Positions 25,998-34,355 of a stretch of 64,000 nucleotides of DNA are shown here, piece by piece. The notes below the pieces were generated by a model that saw only the letters and a list, made by a program, of their open reading frames with translations, was not told where the DNA came from and made no database searches. Made by a program: the position numbers and the translations under genes. This stretch comes from Lachnospiraceae bacterium AC2012 (lineage in GTDB: Bacteria; Bacillota; Clostridia; Lachnospirales; Lachnospiraceae). Where the stretch lies: positions 124,001 through 188,000 of the forward strand of contig JNIN01000001.1 in NCBI GenBank assembly GCA_000702525.1, written 5' to 3'. Every line of letters starts with the position of its first letter. The stretch's first letter is position 1.

Positions 25998-27056
25998 ATG
26001 ATGAACTGGAGAAAGAATGTACGTAGGGTAGAACCCTATGTGCCGGGCGAACAGCCCAAAGAAAAAGAGGTAATAAAACTAAATACTAACGAGAATCCAT
26101 ATCCACCATCCCCAAAGGTGGCGGAGGCATTGATGGAATTCGATTATGAGGATCTTAGGAGATATCCGGATCCGGAGAGCGCCGAATTAATTGAGGCTTT
26201 GGCAGAGACGTATCATGTGAAGAAGGAGCAGGTCTTTGTTGGCGTCGGCTCGGATGATGTTTTAGCAATGAGCTTTTTGACATTTTTTAATTCTAAAAAG
26301 CCGATTCTATTTCCGGATATTACGTATTCCTTTTATGATGTTTGGGCCGAAGAATTTCGCATTCCCTATGAGACAAAACCATTGAAGGATGATTTCCAAA
26401 TCGATGTAGAAGATTATCTTTGTGAAAACGGTGGAATTGTACTTCCGAATCCCAATGCACCCACGGGACTTCTAGAACCAATGGAAGTTTATGAGAGAAT
26501 CCTTCGCGAGAATCCTGATTCGGTTGTTATTATTGATGAAGCCTATGTTGATTTCGGCGGTGTATCGGTGCTTCCATTGATTGAGAAATATGAAAATCTT
26601 CTGGTGGTGCAGACTTTTTCTAAGAGCCGATGTATGGCGGGTTCAAGAATCGGATATGCCTTTGGAAATCCGGAGTTGATTCAATACTTGAATGATGTAA
26701 AATATTCTTTTAATTCTTATACGATGGATCGCATTACCCAGAAGATTGGGGTGGCGATGCTTCGGGATCAGGAATATTTTGAAAATACGGTGAAGCAGAT
26801 TATCGAGACGAGGGAGTGGACGAAGCAGGAGCTTCGAAGACTCGGATTTACGTTTGGCGATTCCAAGGCGAATTTTATTTTCGCAAGGCACGAAACATTT
26901 CCAGCGGAAGAGATGTTTCAGGCGTTAAAGGAGGCTGGAATTTATGTCCGGTATTTTAAGAAGCCGAGAATCGATAATTATCTTAGAATCAGTATTGGTA
27001 CCAGAAACGATATGGAGGCGTTGGTTTCATTTCTAGAGAAGTATGTAAAGGAGTGA
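25998..27056 (+). CDS. hisC: Histidinol-phosphate aminotransferase
   Basis: A 352-aa fold-type I PLP enzyme. Signature pieces are LNTNENPYPPSP near the N-terminus, PNPNAPTG, the YVDFGG region and the PLP lysine in TFSKSRCMAGSRIGY, followed by the C-terminal LRISIGT arginine. It converts imidazole acetol phosphate and glutamate to histidinol phosphate. Close homologues (cobalamin CobD, aromatic aminotransferases) share the fold, but length and motifs favour HisC. No other his genes are near. An extended -10 (TGT-TATGAT, about 25945-25953) lies upstream. Confidence 0.85.
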   Translation: MMNWRKNVRRVEPYVPGEQPKEKEVIKLNTNENPYPPSPKVAEALMEFDYEDLRRYPDPESAELIEALAETYHVKKEQVFVGVGSDDVLAMSFLTFFNSKKPILFPDITYSFYDVWAEEFRIPYETKPLKDDFQIDVEDYLCENGGIVLPNPNAPTGLLEPMEVYERILRENPDSVVIIDEAYVDFGGVSVLPLIEKYENLLVVQTFSKSRCMAGSRIGYAFGNPELIQYLNDVKYSFNSYTMDRITQKIGVAMLRDQEYFENTVKQIIETREWTKQELRRLGFTFGDSKANFIFARHETFPAEEMFQALKEAGIYVRYFKKPRIDNYLRISIGTRNDMEALVSFLEKYVKE

Positions 27057-27061
27057 TAGCT

Positions 27062-27238
27062 ATGGCTGCAAATTGCGAGATGTGTAACAATTTTGTATAT
27101 GATGATGAGGATGAATGTTACGTATGTGACATGAATCTTGACGAAGATGATATGGTGAAGTTTTTGACAGGAACATTTAGCGATTGTCCATTTTATCAAT
27201 CGGGTGATGAATACCTGGTTGTCAGACATCAGATGTAA
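27062..27238 (+). CDS. DUF6472 small cysteine-rich protein
   Basis: A 58-aa acidic protein with CxxC pairs (C5/C8, C19/C22) and a fifth cysteine (C42), so a small zinc-ribbon-like fold is likely. The pattern matches what I recall as DUF6472, common in Lachnospiraceae. I chose ATG 27062 (AAAGGAGTG with proper spacing) over an upstream GTG. It starts 5 bases after hisC. The function is unknown. Confidence 0.72.
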   Translation: MAANCEMCNNFVYDDEDECYVCDMNLDEDDMVKFLTGTFSDCPFYQSGDEYLVVRHQM

Positions 27239-27244
27239 GGAAGA

Positions 27245-27263
27245 CCCCCACCATGCGTGGGGG
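27245..27263 (+). other. Intergenic GC-rich hairpin
   Basis: CCCCCAC-N5-GTGGGGG lies between the DUF6472 gene and the LysR gene. It has no T run, so it may be an attenuator or mRNA-stabilising stem rather than a full terminator. Confidence 0.55.
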
Positions 27264-27287
27264 TTGTGCTATATATAGGAGGTTTTT

Positions 27288-28199
27288 ATGACACTGACAC
27301 AGTTGAAATATGCGATTACAGTATCCGATGAGAAGTCTATGAATGCAGCAGCAAAAAAGCTGTTTATCTCACAGCCTTCTCTTTCGGCATCGATTAAGGA
27401 GTTGGAAGAAGAAATCGATGTGGAACTTTTTTTACGGACCAATCGTGGAATTCAGATTACACCACAGGGAATTGAATTTATAGGATATGCCCGTCAGGTC
27501 GTGCAGCAGTACGAATTGATGGAAAATCGATATATTACGAAAGACGTGCTAAAGAAACGTTTCAGCGTGTCTACACAGCATTATACCTTTGCGGTGCAGG
27601 CGTTTACGGAGACTGTAAAGCAGTTCGGTATGGACGAGTTCGAACTTGCGATTTATGAGACGAAGACAAGTAGCGTGATTGAGGATGTAAAGAATTTCCG
27701 AAGTGAGATTGGTGTGCTCTATATCAATGATTTCAATCGACAGGTTTTAACGAAATTGATAGATGAGAGCAACCTGGAATTCCATCCATTATTTGACTGT
27801 AGTATTTATGCTTATCTGTGGAAGGGTCATCCACTGTTTCAGAAGAAGGAAGTGACATTGGAGGAACTGCAGGATTATCCATGTCTTGCTTTTGATCAGG
27901 GAAGTAATAATTCCTTCTATTTTGCAGAGGAAGTGCTTAGTACATACGATTATAAGAGATTGATTCATGCCAGCGATCGAGCAACGCTTCTGAACCTTAT
28001 GGTCGGTTTAAATGGTTATACACTTTGCTCCGGAATTATCTGCGAGGAATTAAATGGAGATGATTATGGTGCTGTGAAGCTCGCATCGAATGAGAAGATG
28101 ACGATTGGCTATTTGACGAGAAAGCGCATGATGATTTCCGAATTGGGGCAGGAATACATCGCGAACTTAGCAAGCTTTAAGGATAAAGTTTTGGAATAG
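27288..28199 (+). CDS. LysR-family transcriptional regulator, likely of cysteine metabolism
   Basis: A 303-aa LysR protein: N-terminal winged helix-turn-helix (MNAAAKKLFISQPSLSASIKELEEE), then a two-lobe effector domain. AGGAGG precedes ATG 27288. It lies immediately upstream of cysK in the same direction, which suggests CysB/CysL-like control of sulfur assimilation, but the effector (for example O-acetylserine) cannot be read from the sequence. Confidence 0.85.
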   Translation: MTLTQLKYAITVSDEKSMNAAAKKLFISQPSLSASIKELEEEIDVELFLRTNRGIQITPQGIEFIGYARQVVQQYELMENRYITKDVLKKRFSVSTQHYTFAVQAFTETVKQFGMDEFELAIYETKTSSVIEDVKNFRSEIGVLYINDFNRQVLTKLIDESNLEFHPLFDCSIYAYLWKGHPLFQKKEVTLEELQDYPCLAFDQGSNNSFYFAEEVLSTYDYKRLIHASDRATLLNLMVGLNGYTLCSGIICEELNGDDYGAVKLASNEKMTIGYLTRKRMMISELGQEYIANLASFKDKVLE

Positions 28200-28225
28200 T
28201 ACGAAAAGGAAAACAAAAGAAATTG

Positions 28226-28253
28226 TTGACAATCGAAGAACAAGTGTTAAAAT
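28226..28253 (+). promoter_or_regulatory. cysK promoter
   Basis: TTGACA (28226-28231), a 16-base spacer and TAAAAT (28248-28253). The predicted start is near 28260. Confidence 0.7.
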
Positions 28254-28270
28254 CTAAATATAAATCCTAC

Positions 28271-28295
28271 AATTCCTACTAGTATTATAGGGATT
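28271..28295. promoter_or_regulatory. Candidate operator between the cysK promoter and gene
   Basis: AATTCCTA (28271-28278) and TAGGGATT (28288-28295) form an inverted repeat with one mismatch just after the predicted start. CymR-type Rrf2 repressors bind AT-rich palindromes with CC/GG cores in such places. An Rrf2 gene follows cysK. The assignment is inference. Confidence 0.45.
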
Positions 28296-28350
28296 AAAAA
28301 ATAACACGCAGGATTGTAACAAAAAGAGACAGGTAAAGGAGAAGAAGATT

Positions 28351-29286
28351 ATGGCAAAGTATATTGAGAGTGCATTGGAGATTATTGGAAATACTCCATT
28401 ATTGAAGTTGAACAATTATAGCAAAGCGGCTGGTGTTGCTGATGCGAACCTCTATGCAAAATTAGAATATTTAAACCCTGCCGGATCGGTAAAGGATCGT
28501 GTGGCGGCAGCGATGATTGAAGACGCAGAGAAGAGTGGCAAATTAAAGCCGGGCGCAACGATTATTGAACCTACTTCCGGCAATACGGGAATTGGTTTAG
28601 CATCGGTAGCTGCAGCAAAGGGATATAAGGCAATCCTTACTTTACCGGATACGATGTCCGTAGAACGTAGAAATCTTCTCAAGGCTTATGGTGCTGAGAT
28701 TGTATTAACAGAAGGTGCGAAGGGCATGAAGGGTGCGATTGCCAAGGCAGAAGAATTAAATAAGCAGATTGAAGGCTCTATTATTCTTGGCCAGTTTGAA
28801 AATCCAGCGAACCCTGCAGTGCATAAAGCAACAACAGGTCCTGAAATCTACGAGCAGTTAGATGGCAAGGTGGATATCTTTATCGCTGGTGTCGGTACAG
28901 GTGGAACTTTATCTGGTGTAGGTGCTTATTTGAAAGAGAAGAATCCAGAAGTGAAGGTAATTGCAGTAGAACCTTCTACCTCTCCGGTATTATCCAAGGG
29001 TGTTGCCGGAGCACATAAGATTCAGGGAATCGGAGCCGGTTTCGTACCAAAGACATTGAACACAGAAATCTATGATGAGATTATTACCATCGACAATGAT
29101 GATGCATTCGAAGAGGGAAGAGCTTTTGGCAAGACAGAGGGTGTCCTCGTTGGTATTTCTTCTGGTGCAGCATTAAAGGCTGGTGTTATCGTAGCGAATC
29201 GCCCAGAGAACAAAGGCAAAAACATCGTTGTATTACTTCCGGATTCCGGAGATCGTTATTTATCAACAGCCCTTTTTAGCAACTAA
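28351..29286 (+). CDS. cysK: Cysteine synthase A (O-acetylserine sulfhydrylase)
   Basis: A 311-aa PLP enzyme making cysteine from O-acetylserine and sulfide. The PLP lysine is in [10 protein letters not shown], the substrate loop is [12 protein letters not shown] and the phosphate-binding [10 protein letters not shown] is present. The length is standard. It has its own consensus promoter and operator-like palindrome and is flanked by LysR and Rrf2 regulators. Confidence 0.96.
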   Translation: MAKYIESALEIIGNTPLLKLNNYSKAAGVADANLYAKLEYLNPAGSVKDRVAAAMIEDAEKSGKLKPGATIIEPTSGNTGIGLASVAAAKGYKAILTLPDTMSVERRNLLKAYGAEIVLTEGAKGMKGAIAKAEELNKQIEGSIILGQFENPANPAVHKATTGPEIYEQLDGKVDIFIAGVGTGGTLSGVGAYLKEKNPEVKVIAVEPSTSPVLSKGVAGAHKIQGIGAGFVPKTLNTEIYDEIITIDNDDAFEEGRAFGKTEGVLVGISSGAALKAGVIVANRPENKGKNIVVLLPDSGDRYLSTALFSN

Positions 29287-29295
29287 TCTTTGTGT

Positions 29296-29320
29296 TATAC
29301 TATTTCAGCATAAATAGTAT
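29296..29320. promoter_or_regulatory. Promoter and perfect palindrome before the Rrf2 gene
   Basis: An extended -10 (TGT-TATACT, -10 at 29296-29301) overlaps a perfect 9-bp inverted repeat, ATACTATTT-N6-AAATAGTAT (29297-29320). This is a strong autoregulatory operator candidate for the Rrf2 protein encoded 21 bases downstream. Confidence 0.65.
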
Positions 29321-29341
29321 AAGAAAGGGATGGAAAAGCGT

Positions 29342-29776
29342 ATGAAGATTTCAACCAAAGGCAGATATGCACTTAGGCTGATGTTGGATTTAGCAACATA
29401 TAATACAGGGGAACCCATTAGTTTGAAGGATATCTCCAGACGTCAGGGTATCTCCGAGAAGTATCTGGAACAGATTATTTCCATGTTAAACAAGGCCGGA
29501 TTTGTAAGATCCGTAAGAGGAGCGCAGGGAGGTTATATGCTTCGTAGAGATCCTTCGGAATATACCGTGGGTGATATTTTAAGACAGACCGAGGGTGATT
29601 TATCTCCGGTTACTTGTGTAGGTATGGATGGAGTTGATTGTGATAATGAAAATGCTTGCGTTACCGTTCGTGTATGGTCTAAATTAAATGATGCAATCAA
29701 TGAAGTTGTCGATGGAATTACATTGGCGGATTTGGTGAATTGGCAGGCGGAACAGGCCGACCAATATGTCATTTAA
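29342..29776 (+). CDS. Rrf2-family regulator with three cysteines (IscR/CymR-like)
   Basis: About 144 aa. The N-terminal winged helix (KISTKGRYALRLMLDLA, then ISRRQGISEKYLEQI and VRGAQGGYML) is classic Rrf2. The effector segment has Cys-x7-Cys-x5-Cys, close to the cysteine set that holds the 2Fe-2S cluster in IscR; CymR lacks it. So it may sense Fe-S or redox state rather than CysK binding. I chose ATG 29342 because the conserved family start is MKISTKGRYA. It is followed by the rhodanese-TtcA gene. Confidence 0.85.
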   Translation: MKISTKGRYALRLMLDLATYNTGEPISLKDISRRQGISEKYLEQIISMLNKAGFVRSVRGAQGGYMLRRDPSEYTVGDILRQTEGDLSPVTCVGMDGVDCDNENACVTVRVWSKLNDAINEVVDGITLADLVNWQAEQADQYVI

Positions 29777-29810
29777 GATTATAGTATTAGGTATTTAGAA
29801 AGAGGTAACT

Positions 29811-30968
29811 ATGCCACAGTACGATTACATCCGAACTTTGGAAGAGATGGAAGCAGATGATAGAGAGAAATGTATCATCGACGTTCGTGGAGAAGAGGAT
29901 TTTAAGAGAGAGACTTACGAAGGCTCGATTCATATTTATTGGGAAGAATTTGGTGAACACAGAGGAGAATTACCGAAAGATCAGCCGATTTATCTGATTT
30001 GCTACAGTGGTCAGCAGTCAGATAGCATTGCACAGGATTTTGCAGAAGAAGGATACGAAATCTATAGCATTAAGGGCGGATATGGTTCCGTGATGCGTCG
30101 CCAGATGAAGGAAATGTTACAGGAACAGGAGAATGGGCAGGACATCGCAAAGGATGTAGAACGTTCTATTGTTAAGAAATTCCGTAAGGACATCTGGAGA
30201 AAGTTTACAAAAGCAATTAATGCCTATGACTTGATTCAGGATGGAGACAAGATCGCCGTTTGCATTTCCGGTGGTAAGGACAGTATGCTGATGGCGAAGC
30301 TGTTTCAGGAATTGCAGCGCCATGGTAAGAAGAATTTTGATGTTGTCTATCTCGTGATGAATCCGGGATATAATGACGTGAATTATCAGAGGATCCTGAC
30401 CAATGCCAGCATTATGGATGTTCCAATTACAGTATTTGAATCAAAGATTTATGATATTGTGGCAGATATTGATGCGAATCCATGTTATCTTTGTGCACGT
30501 ATGCGTAGAGGGTATCTCTATAGCAAGGCGAAGGAACTGGGGTGCAATAAAATCGCGCTCGGCCATCACTTTGATGATGTGATTGAGACCATTATGATGG
30601 GAATGCTCTATGGTGCACAGATGCAGACGATGATGCCAAAGCTTCATAGTACGAATTTCGAAGGAATGGAATTGATTCGTCCGATGTATTTGATTCGGGA
30701 ACGAGATATTATTCATTGGAGAGAATACAACCATTTGAAATTTATTGCATGTGCTTGTAGATTGACGGATAGCTGTTCTACGACCGGAGAGGAAACCGGA
30801 TCTAAGAGAGCAGAAGTGAAGCAATTGATTAAACAATTGGAAGATCGAGATCCTGTCATTGCTATGAATATTTTCCGAAGTGTGGAAAATGTGAATTTGA
30901 GCACGGTTATCCAGTATAAGGATAAAGATGGCAAGCATCATTTCCTGGATACGTATGACGAACAGTAG
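29811..30968 (+). CDS. Rhodanese domain fused to TtcA-like tRNA thiolation ATPase
   Basis: A 385-aa fusion. Residues 1-100 are a rhodanese domain with the persulfide-forming Cys64 in CYSGQQS. Residues about 125-350 are a PP-loop ATPase with SGGKDS at 153-158 and a CxxC (C225, C228), as in TtcA, which thiolates cytidine 32 of tRNA. The fusion probably delivers sulfur directly from the rhodanese cysteine to the tRNA enzyme. The RNA target is inferred. It lies in a sulfur block with cysK and the Rrf2 regulator and ends at a terminator. Confidence 0.85.
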   Translation: MPQYDYIRTLEEMEADDREKCIIDVRGEEDFKRETYEGSIHIYWEEFGEHRGELPKDQPIYLICYSGQQSDSIAQDFAEEGYEIYSIKGGYGSVMRRQMKEMLQEQENGQDIAKDVERSIVKKFRKDIWRKFTKAINAYDLIQDGDKIAVCISGGKDSMLMAKLFQELQRHGKKNFDVVYLVMNPGYNDVNYQRILTNASIMDVPITVFESKIYDIVADIDANPCYLCARMRRGYLYSKAKELGCNKIALGHHFDDVIETIMMGMLYGAQMQTMMPKLHSTNFEGMELIRPMYLIRERDIIHWREYNHLKFIACACRLTDSCSTTGEETGSKRAEVKQLIKQLEDRDPVIAMNIFRSVENVNLSTVIQYKDKDGKHHFLDTYDEQ

Positions 30969-31006
30969 AGGAAACTTATTAAAATACGCTTATTTATATT
31001 AAATTC

Positions 31007-31050
31007 AACCGGATTATTTCATTAATTGTGTGAAATAATCCGGTTTTTTT
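31007..31050 (+). terminator. Terminator after the sulfur block
   Basis: AACCGGATTATTTCA and TGAAATAATCCGGTT form a 15-bp stem followed by seven T residues. Confidence 0.93.
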
Positions 31051-31088
31051 GGATTTAACGAAAAAAATAGTGGATAAAATCCTAAATA

Positions 31089-31097
31089 TGATACAAT
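31089..31097 (+). promoter_or_regulatory. Extended -10 of the pel operon
   Basis: TGA-TACAAT (-10 at 31092-31097), with no clear -35. It lies about 85 bases before the pelD-like gene, after the terminator of the previous unit. No c-di-GMP riboswitch consensus was seen in the leader. Confidence 0.5.
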
Positions 31098-31182
31098 GAA
31101 TAATGTGAAAATAGGCGGTTTTCGTCGATTTCAGAATTGTTTGTGATTAAATTTTGGTTGGAGAGTTTTGTAGAGGGCAATT

Positions 31183-33381
31183 ATGGATATTTTACTTACT
31201 GGTGGTACGAGTTTTTTCATGGATGCCATGATTCATAAATTTACGAAGGAAGGGCATCGTGTTTTTGTTTTATCGGGAAATCATTCCGGGAACGATAAAT
31301 ATAAAAAAGTGTTTGAACAATATGATTTTGCATATGATGCAACAGTTATAAATGAAGTGATGGAGAGTATCAAACCAGATACTGTCATTTTTTCTGGTGC
31401 CTATGATTCGAATTATTCCAAACATTCGGATCAGTCTCAAATTGTATCCTATACAACGGGATTAGTGAATCTTCTGATGGCGCTGCAATGCAGTGATAAG
31501 AAGGTTCGTTTTATCTATTTATCCAGTGAACAGATTTTCCAGGAGAATTATGAAAAACCTTTGAAAGAAGAGGATATGCCAAAGGCATATAGTCCGTTTG
31601 AACTGGCGATTCGTCAGGGAGAGCAGAGCGTTTTAAATGCAAAGACGCAGGACAATCTGGATACGTATGTTCTTAGACTGGATCATCTCTATGGTCAGCC
31701 GAAAGAGGCTAAGGATTTTAGAGAGCCACTCTCAGAAATGTGCCGCGAGGGCATTTTCTTCCATAACATCAATACCAATAAAAATAATTCCTGTAGTTTG
31801 CTTTCTGTTGGAGATGCGGCGCAGCATATCTATACCTTTGCGATGGCAGAGGAGCCGAAACGTCGTCTCTATCATATAAGTTCTGGAAATGTTATGTCAG
31901 AGACGGACATTGCAACAGCGGTTGCGTCCGGTATGGCAAACGGTAATAAGAAGATTACGGTAACGGAACGTTCCCTCGGAAATGCACATCATACACGTCT
32001 GTCTGCAGAGGCATTTAATCTGGAATTTCATGCAGAATACAAAGATCATCCAGAGGAGCAGATTCAAAGGATTGCGTGGTACGTAAAGAAGCATGCGAAG
32101 AGGTTTTATCAGAATAAGGAAAAGAGAATCAGCTTTTCCAATCGTATTTTGAATCAGCTGTATATGATTTTTCAAATTTTGGTTCCCTATGTGGAAAACA
32201 CGATTTGCTTTATCCCATTCTTTATGTTGAATAACCGAGCGGTTGGTTCGCAGTATTTTGCCAATCTGGATTTTTATCTTTTGTATGTGCTGTTATTTGC
32301 GATTATTTTTGGACAGCAACAGGCAACCTATTCTGCAATTCTAGCAACGGCTGGTTATATTTTCCGACAGCAATATACCAGATCCAGTTTTGAAGTTATT
32401 CTGGATTACAATACGTACGTTTGGATTGCACAGTTATTTATCTTAGGATTAGTCGTTGGATATTTGAAGGATCGATTAGCTGCGATTCGTCAGGAAGATA
32501 AGCGTGAAATTGAATATCTGAAGAATCAGATGGATGATATTTCAACGATTAATACTTCGAATGTGCAGATTAAGAACGTCTTAGAAAGTCAGATTATTAA
32601 TCAGAATGACAGTTTCGGTCGTGTGTATGAGATTACATCATCTCTGGATCAGTATGCGACAGAAGAGGTTTTATTCTATGCCGTAGAAGTTGTATCCAAA
32701 CTGATTCATAGTAAGGATGTTGCGATTTATTCCATTTCCAATGGAGACTATGCCAGATTATTTGCTGCGACATCGGAGAAGGCCAGATGCCTTGGTAATT
32801 CGATTCGTTATAAAGATTTTGCGGATATGTACAAGGAGATTTCGCGAGACCGCGTATATATCAATAAAGATATGAAGGAAGGATATCCTCTGATGGCGGA
32901 TGGTATCTTCTCGGAATCGAAGATGGAGATGATTATCATGGCATGGGATATTCCATGGGATCGAATGACATTATCGCAGGCGAATATGCTTCGCGTTACG
33001 GGATTTTTGATTCAGAATGCCGTTCTTCGTGCCGATCGTTATATGGAAGCTTTGGAGGCGAAACGTTATCACGAAGGAACTTCCATTCTTGAGCAGGATG
33101 CCTTTAAGACACTTCTTGGCGCGTATATTCAGGCTTCTAGCCGTGGACTGACCGAAATTACCGTCCTTCGTTTAGAGCTTGGAAATAATTCCATCGAGGG
33201 CGCTGGAATGATTTTGAATCGTGCGCTTCGTACATCGGATTATATGGGACAGTTGAATGACGGACATCTGTATGTATTGCTTGCCAATACCAATCTTTCG
33301 AATGCCGCCTTCGTTATGGATCGTTTTAAAAACCTGGGATATGATTCCACCGTTCAGGATGTAGAGGAGATTCAGCTATGA
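31183..33381 (+). CDS. pelD: PelD-like c-di-GMP receptor with N-terminal SDR-like domain
   Basis: A 732-aa protein. Residues 1-305 are an extended-SDR/epimerase-like Rossmann domain, but its glycine motif is GGTSFF and the YxxxK active site reads Y136-SPF-E140, so it is probably not catalytic. Residues about 320-430 hold four membrane helices, 435-475 a coiled coil, 480-615 a GAF domain and 640-730 a degenerate GGDEF domain. In place of GGDEF stands LNDGHLY, while an inhibitory-site-like RTSD (R683-D686) is kept. That is the PelD plan: binding c-di-GMP switches on Pel polymer synthesis. It overlaps pelE by 4 bases. Confidence 0.85.
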   Translation: MDILLTGGTSFFMDAMIHKFTKEGHRVFVLSGNHSGNDKYKKVFEQYDFAYDATVINEVMESIKPDTVIFSGAYDSNYSKHSDQSQIVSYTTGLVNLLMALQCSDKKVRFIYLSSEQIFQENYEKPLKEEDMPKAYSPFELAIRQGEQSVLNAKTQDNLDTYVLRLDHLYGQPKEAKDFREPLSEMCREGIFFHNINTNKNNSCSLLSVGDAAQHIYTFAMAEEPKRRLYHISSGNVMSETDIATAVASGMANGNKKITVTERSLGNAHHTRLSAEAFNLEFHAEYKDHPEEQIQRIAWYVKKHAKRFYQNKEKRISFSNRILNQLYMIFQILVPYVENTICFIPFFMLNNRAVGSQYFANLDFYLLYVLLFAIIFGQQQATYSAILATAGYIFRQQYTRSSFEVILDYNTYVWIAQLFILGLVVGYLKDRLAAIRQEDKREIEYLKNQMDDISTINTSNVQIKNVLESQIINQNDSFGRVYEITSSLDQYATEEVLFYAVEVVSKLIHSKDVAIYSISNGDYARLFAATSEKARCLGNSIRYKDFADMYKEISRDRVYINKDMKEGYPLMADGIFSESKMEMIIMAWDIPWDRMTLSQANMLRVTGFLIQNAVLRADRYMEALEAKRYHEGTSILEQDAFKTLLGAYIQASSRGLTEITVLRLELGNNSIEGAGMILNRALRTSDYMGQLNDGHLYVLLANTNLSNAAFVMDRFKNLGYDSTVQDVEEIQL

Positions 33382-34322
33382 TAAATGCACATTTTTGGCT
33401 GGTTTTGGCAATCCTGATTATCAATCTGTTGATTGTGGTTGGCTATTATATCTTTATGATTTTTTTGCTTCCCATTTTTTATCAGAGGCAAAACCGCAGA
33501 GATCAAGTGGATCGCAGGAAATGTTACATCACCTGCATCGTGATGTTTTTCTGCCCATTGATTGGAGAATTCTATTTTGTACTCAGCTATGTTTTCTATC
33601 GTCTGTTCTTCCGAAGAACCGTTGATTTGGCGGACGTTGTATTTAGCAAGGATCGAGTAAAATCTCTACATCGAGGCGATGATGAGATGGAACGCAACAT
33701 CGTTCCATTGGAGGAGGCACTTGCCGTTTCAGATAAGCAGAGTCTCCGTACCCTGATGCTTAACATTTTAAAGGGTGATATTTCAGACTCTCTGCATAGC
33801 GTTTCCGAAGCTTTGAATAGTAAGGACTCTGAGACAGCCCATTATGCAGCATCCGCACTTCGTGATGAATTAAATAATTTCAGAACGGGTGTGCAGGATT
33901 TTTATACTGCCCTGAAGAAAGACGATGCCAATATCGGTTCTTCCGGTGGGGAATTATTGAATTATATGAATGCATTTCTTGCGCAAAATGTATTTAGTCA
34001 GTTAGAACAAAAGACGTATGTACAGATGATGGATGAAGTTGCCACGATTATGTATACGAAAGAGCAAACGTATATGAAGTCTCTGTATTATGAGTGGGTT
34101 TGTATGCGCCTCTTAGAAGTAAAGGATTTTGAGAATTGTGAGAAATGGTGCCTTCGCGCGAAGGAACAATATCCATCGGAATTGGGATCCTATACCTGTC
34201 TTTTAAAACTATATTTTGAAAAACAGCAGAAGGAAGATTTCTTTAGAGTCATGAAGGAATTGAAGTCTTCGAATGTTGCAATTGATCGGGAAACATTAGA
34301 GATGATTCGTACGTTTTCCTAG
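33378..34322 (+). CDS. pelE: PelE-like membrane protein
   Basis: A 314-aa protein with two N-terminal membrane helices (about 7-33 and 48-75) and a cytoplasmic helical, TPR-like region to the end. This is the layout of PelE, which joins PelD, PelF and PelG in the inner-membrane complex. Identification rests on layout and position between pelD and the pelF-pelG genes. The start is coupled to pelD (ATGA). Confidence 0.7.
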   Translation: MINAHFWLVLAILIINLLIVVGYYIFMIFLLPIFYQRQNRRDQVDRRKCYITCIVMFFCPLIGEFYFVLSYVFYRLFFRRTVDLADVVFSKDRVKSLHRGDDEMERNIVPLEEALAVSDKQSLRTLMLNILKGDISDSLHSVSEALNSKDSETAHYAASALRDELNNFRTGVQDFYTALKKDDANIGSSGGELLNYMNAFLAQNVFSQLEQKTYVQMMDEVATIMYTKEQTYMKSLYYEWVCMRLLEVKDFENCEKWCLRAKEQYPSELGSYTCLLKLYFEKQQKEDFFRVMKELKSSNVAIDRETLEMIRTFS

Positions 34323-34355
34323 ACGAGAAAGAATACGAGAAAGGAGGGAAAAACT

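Noticed and set aside
27245-27263. Full terminator after the DUF6472 gene
   Set aside because: The hairpin is strong but no T run follows; readthrough to the LysR gene is likely.
31098-31182. c-di-GMP riboswitch in the pel leader
   Set aside because: No GEMM-type consensus was seen; control seems to be through PelD at the protein level.
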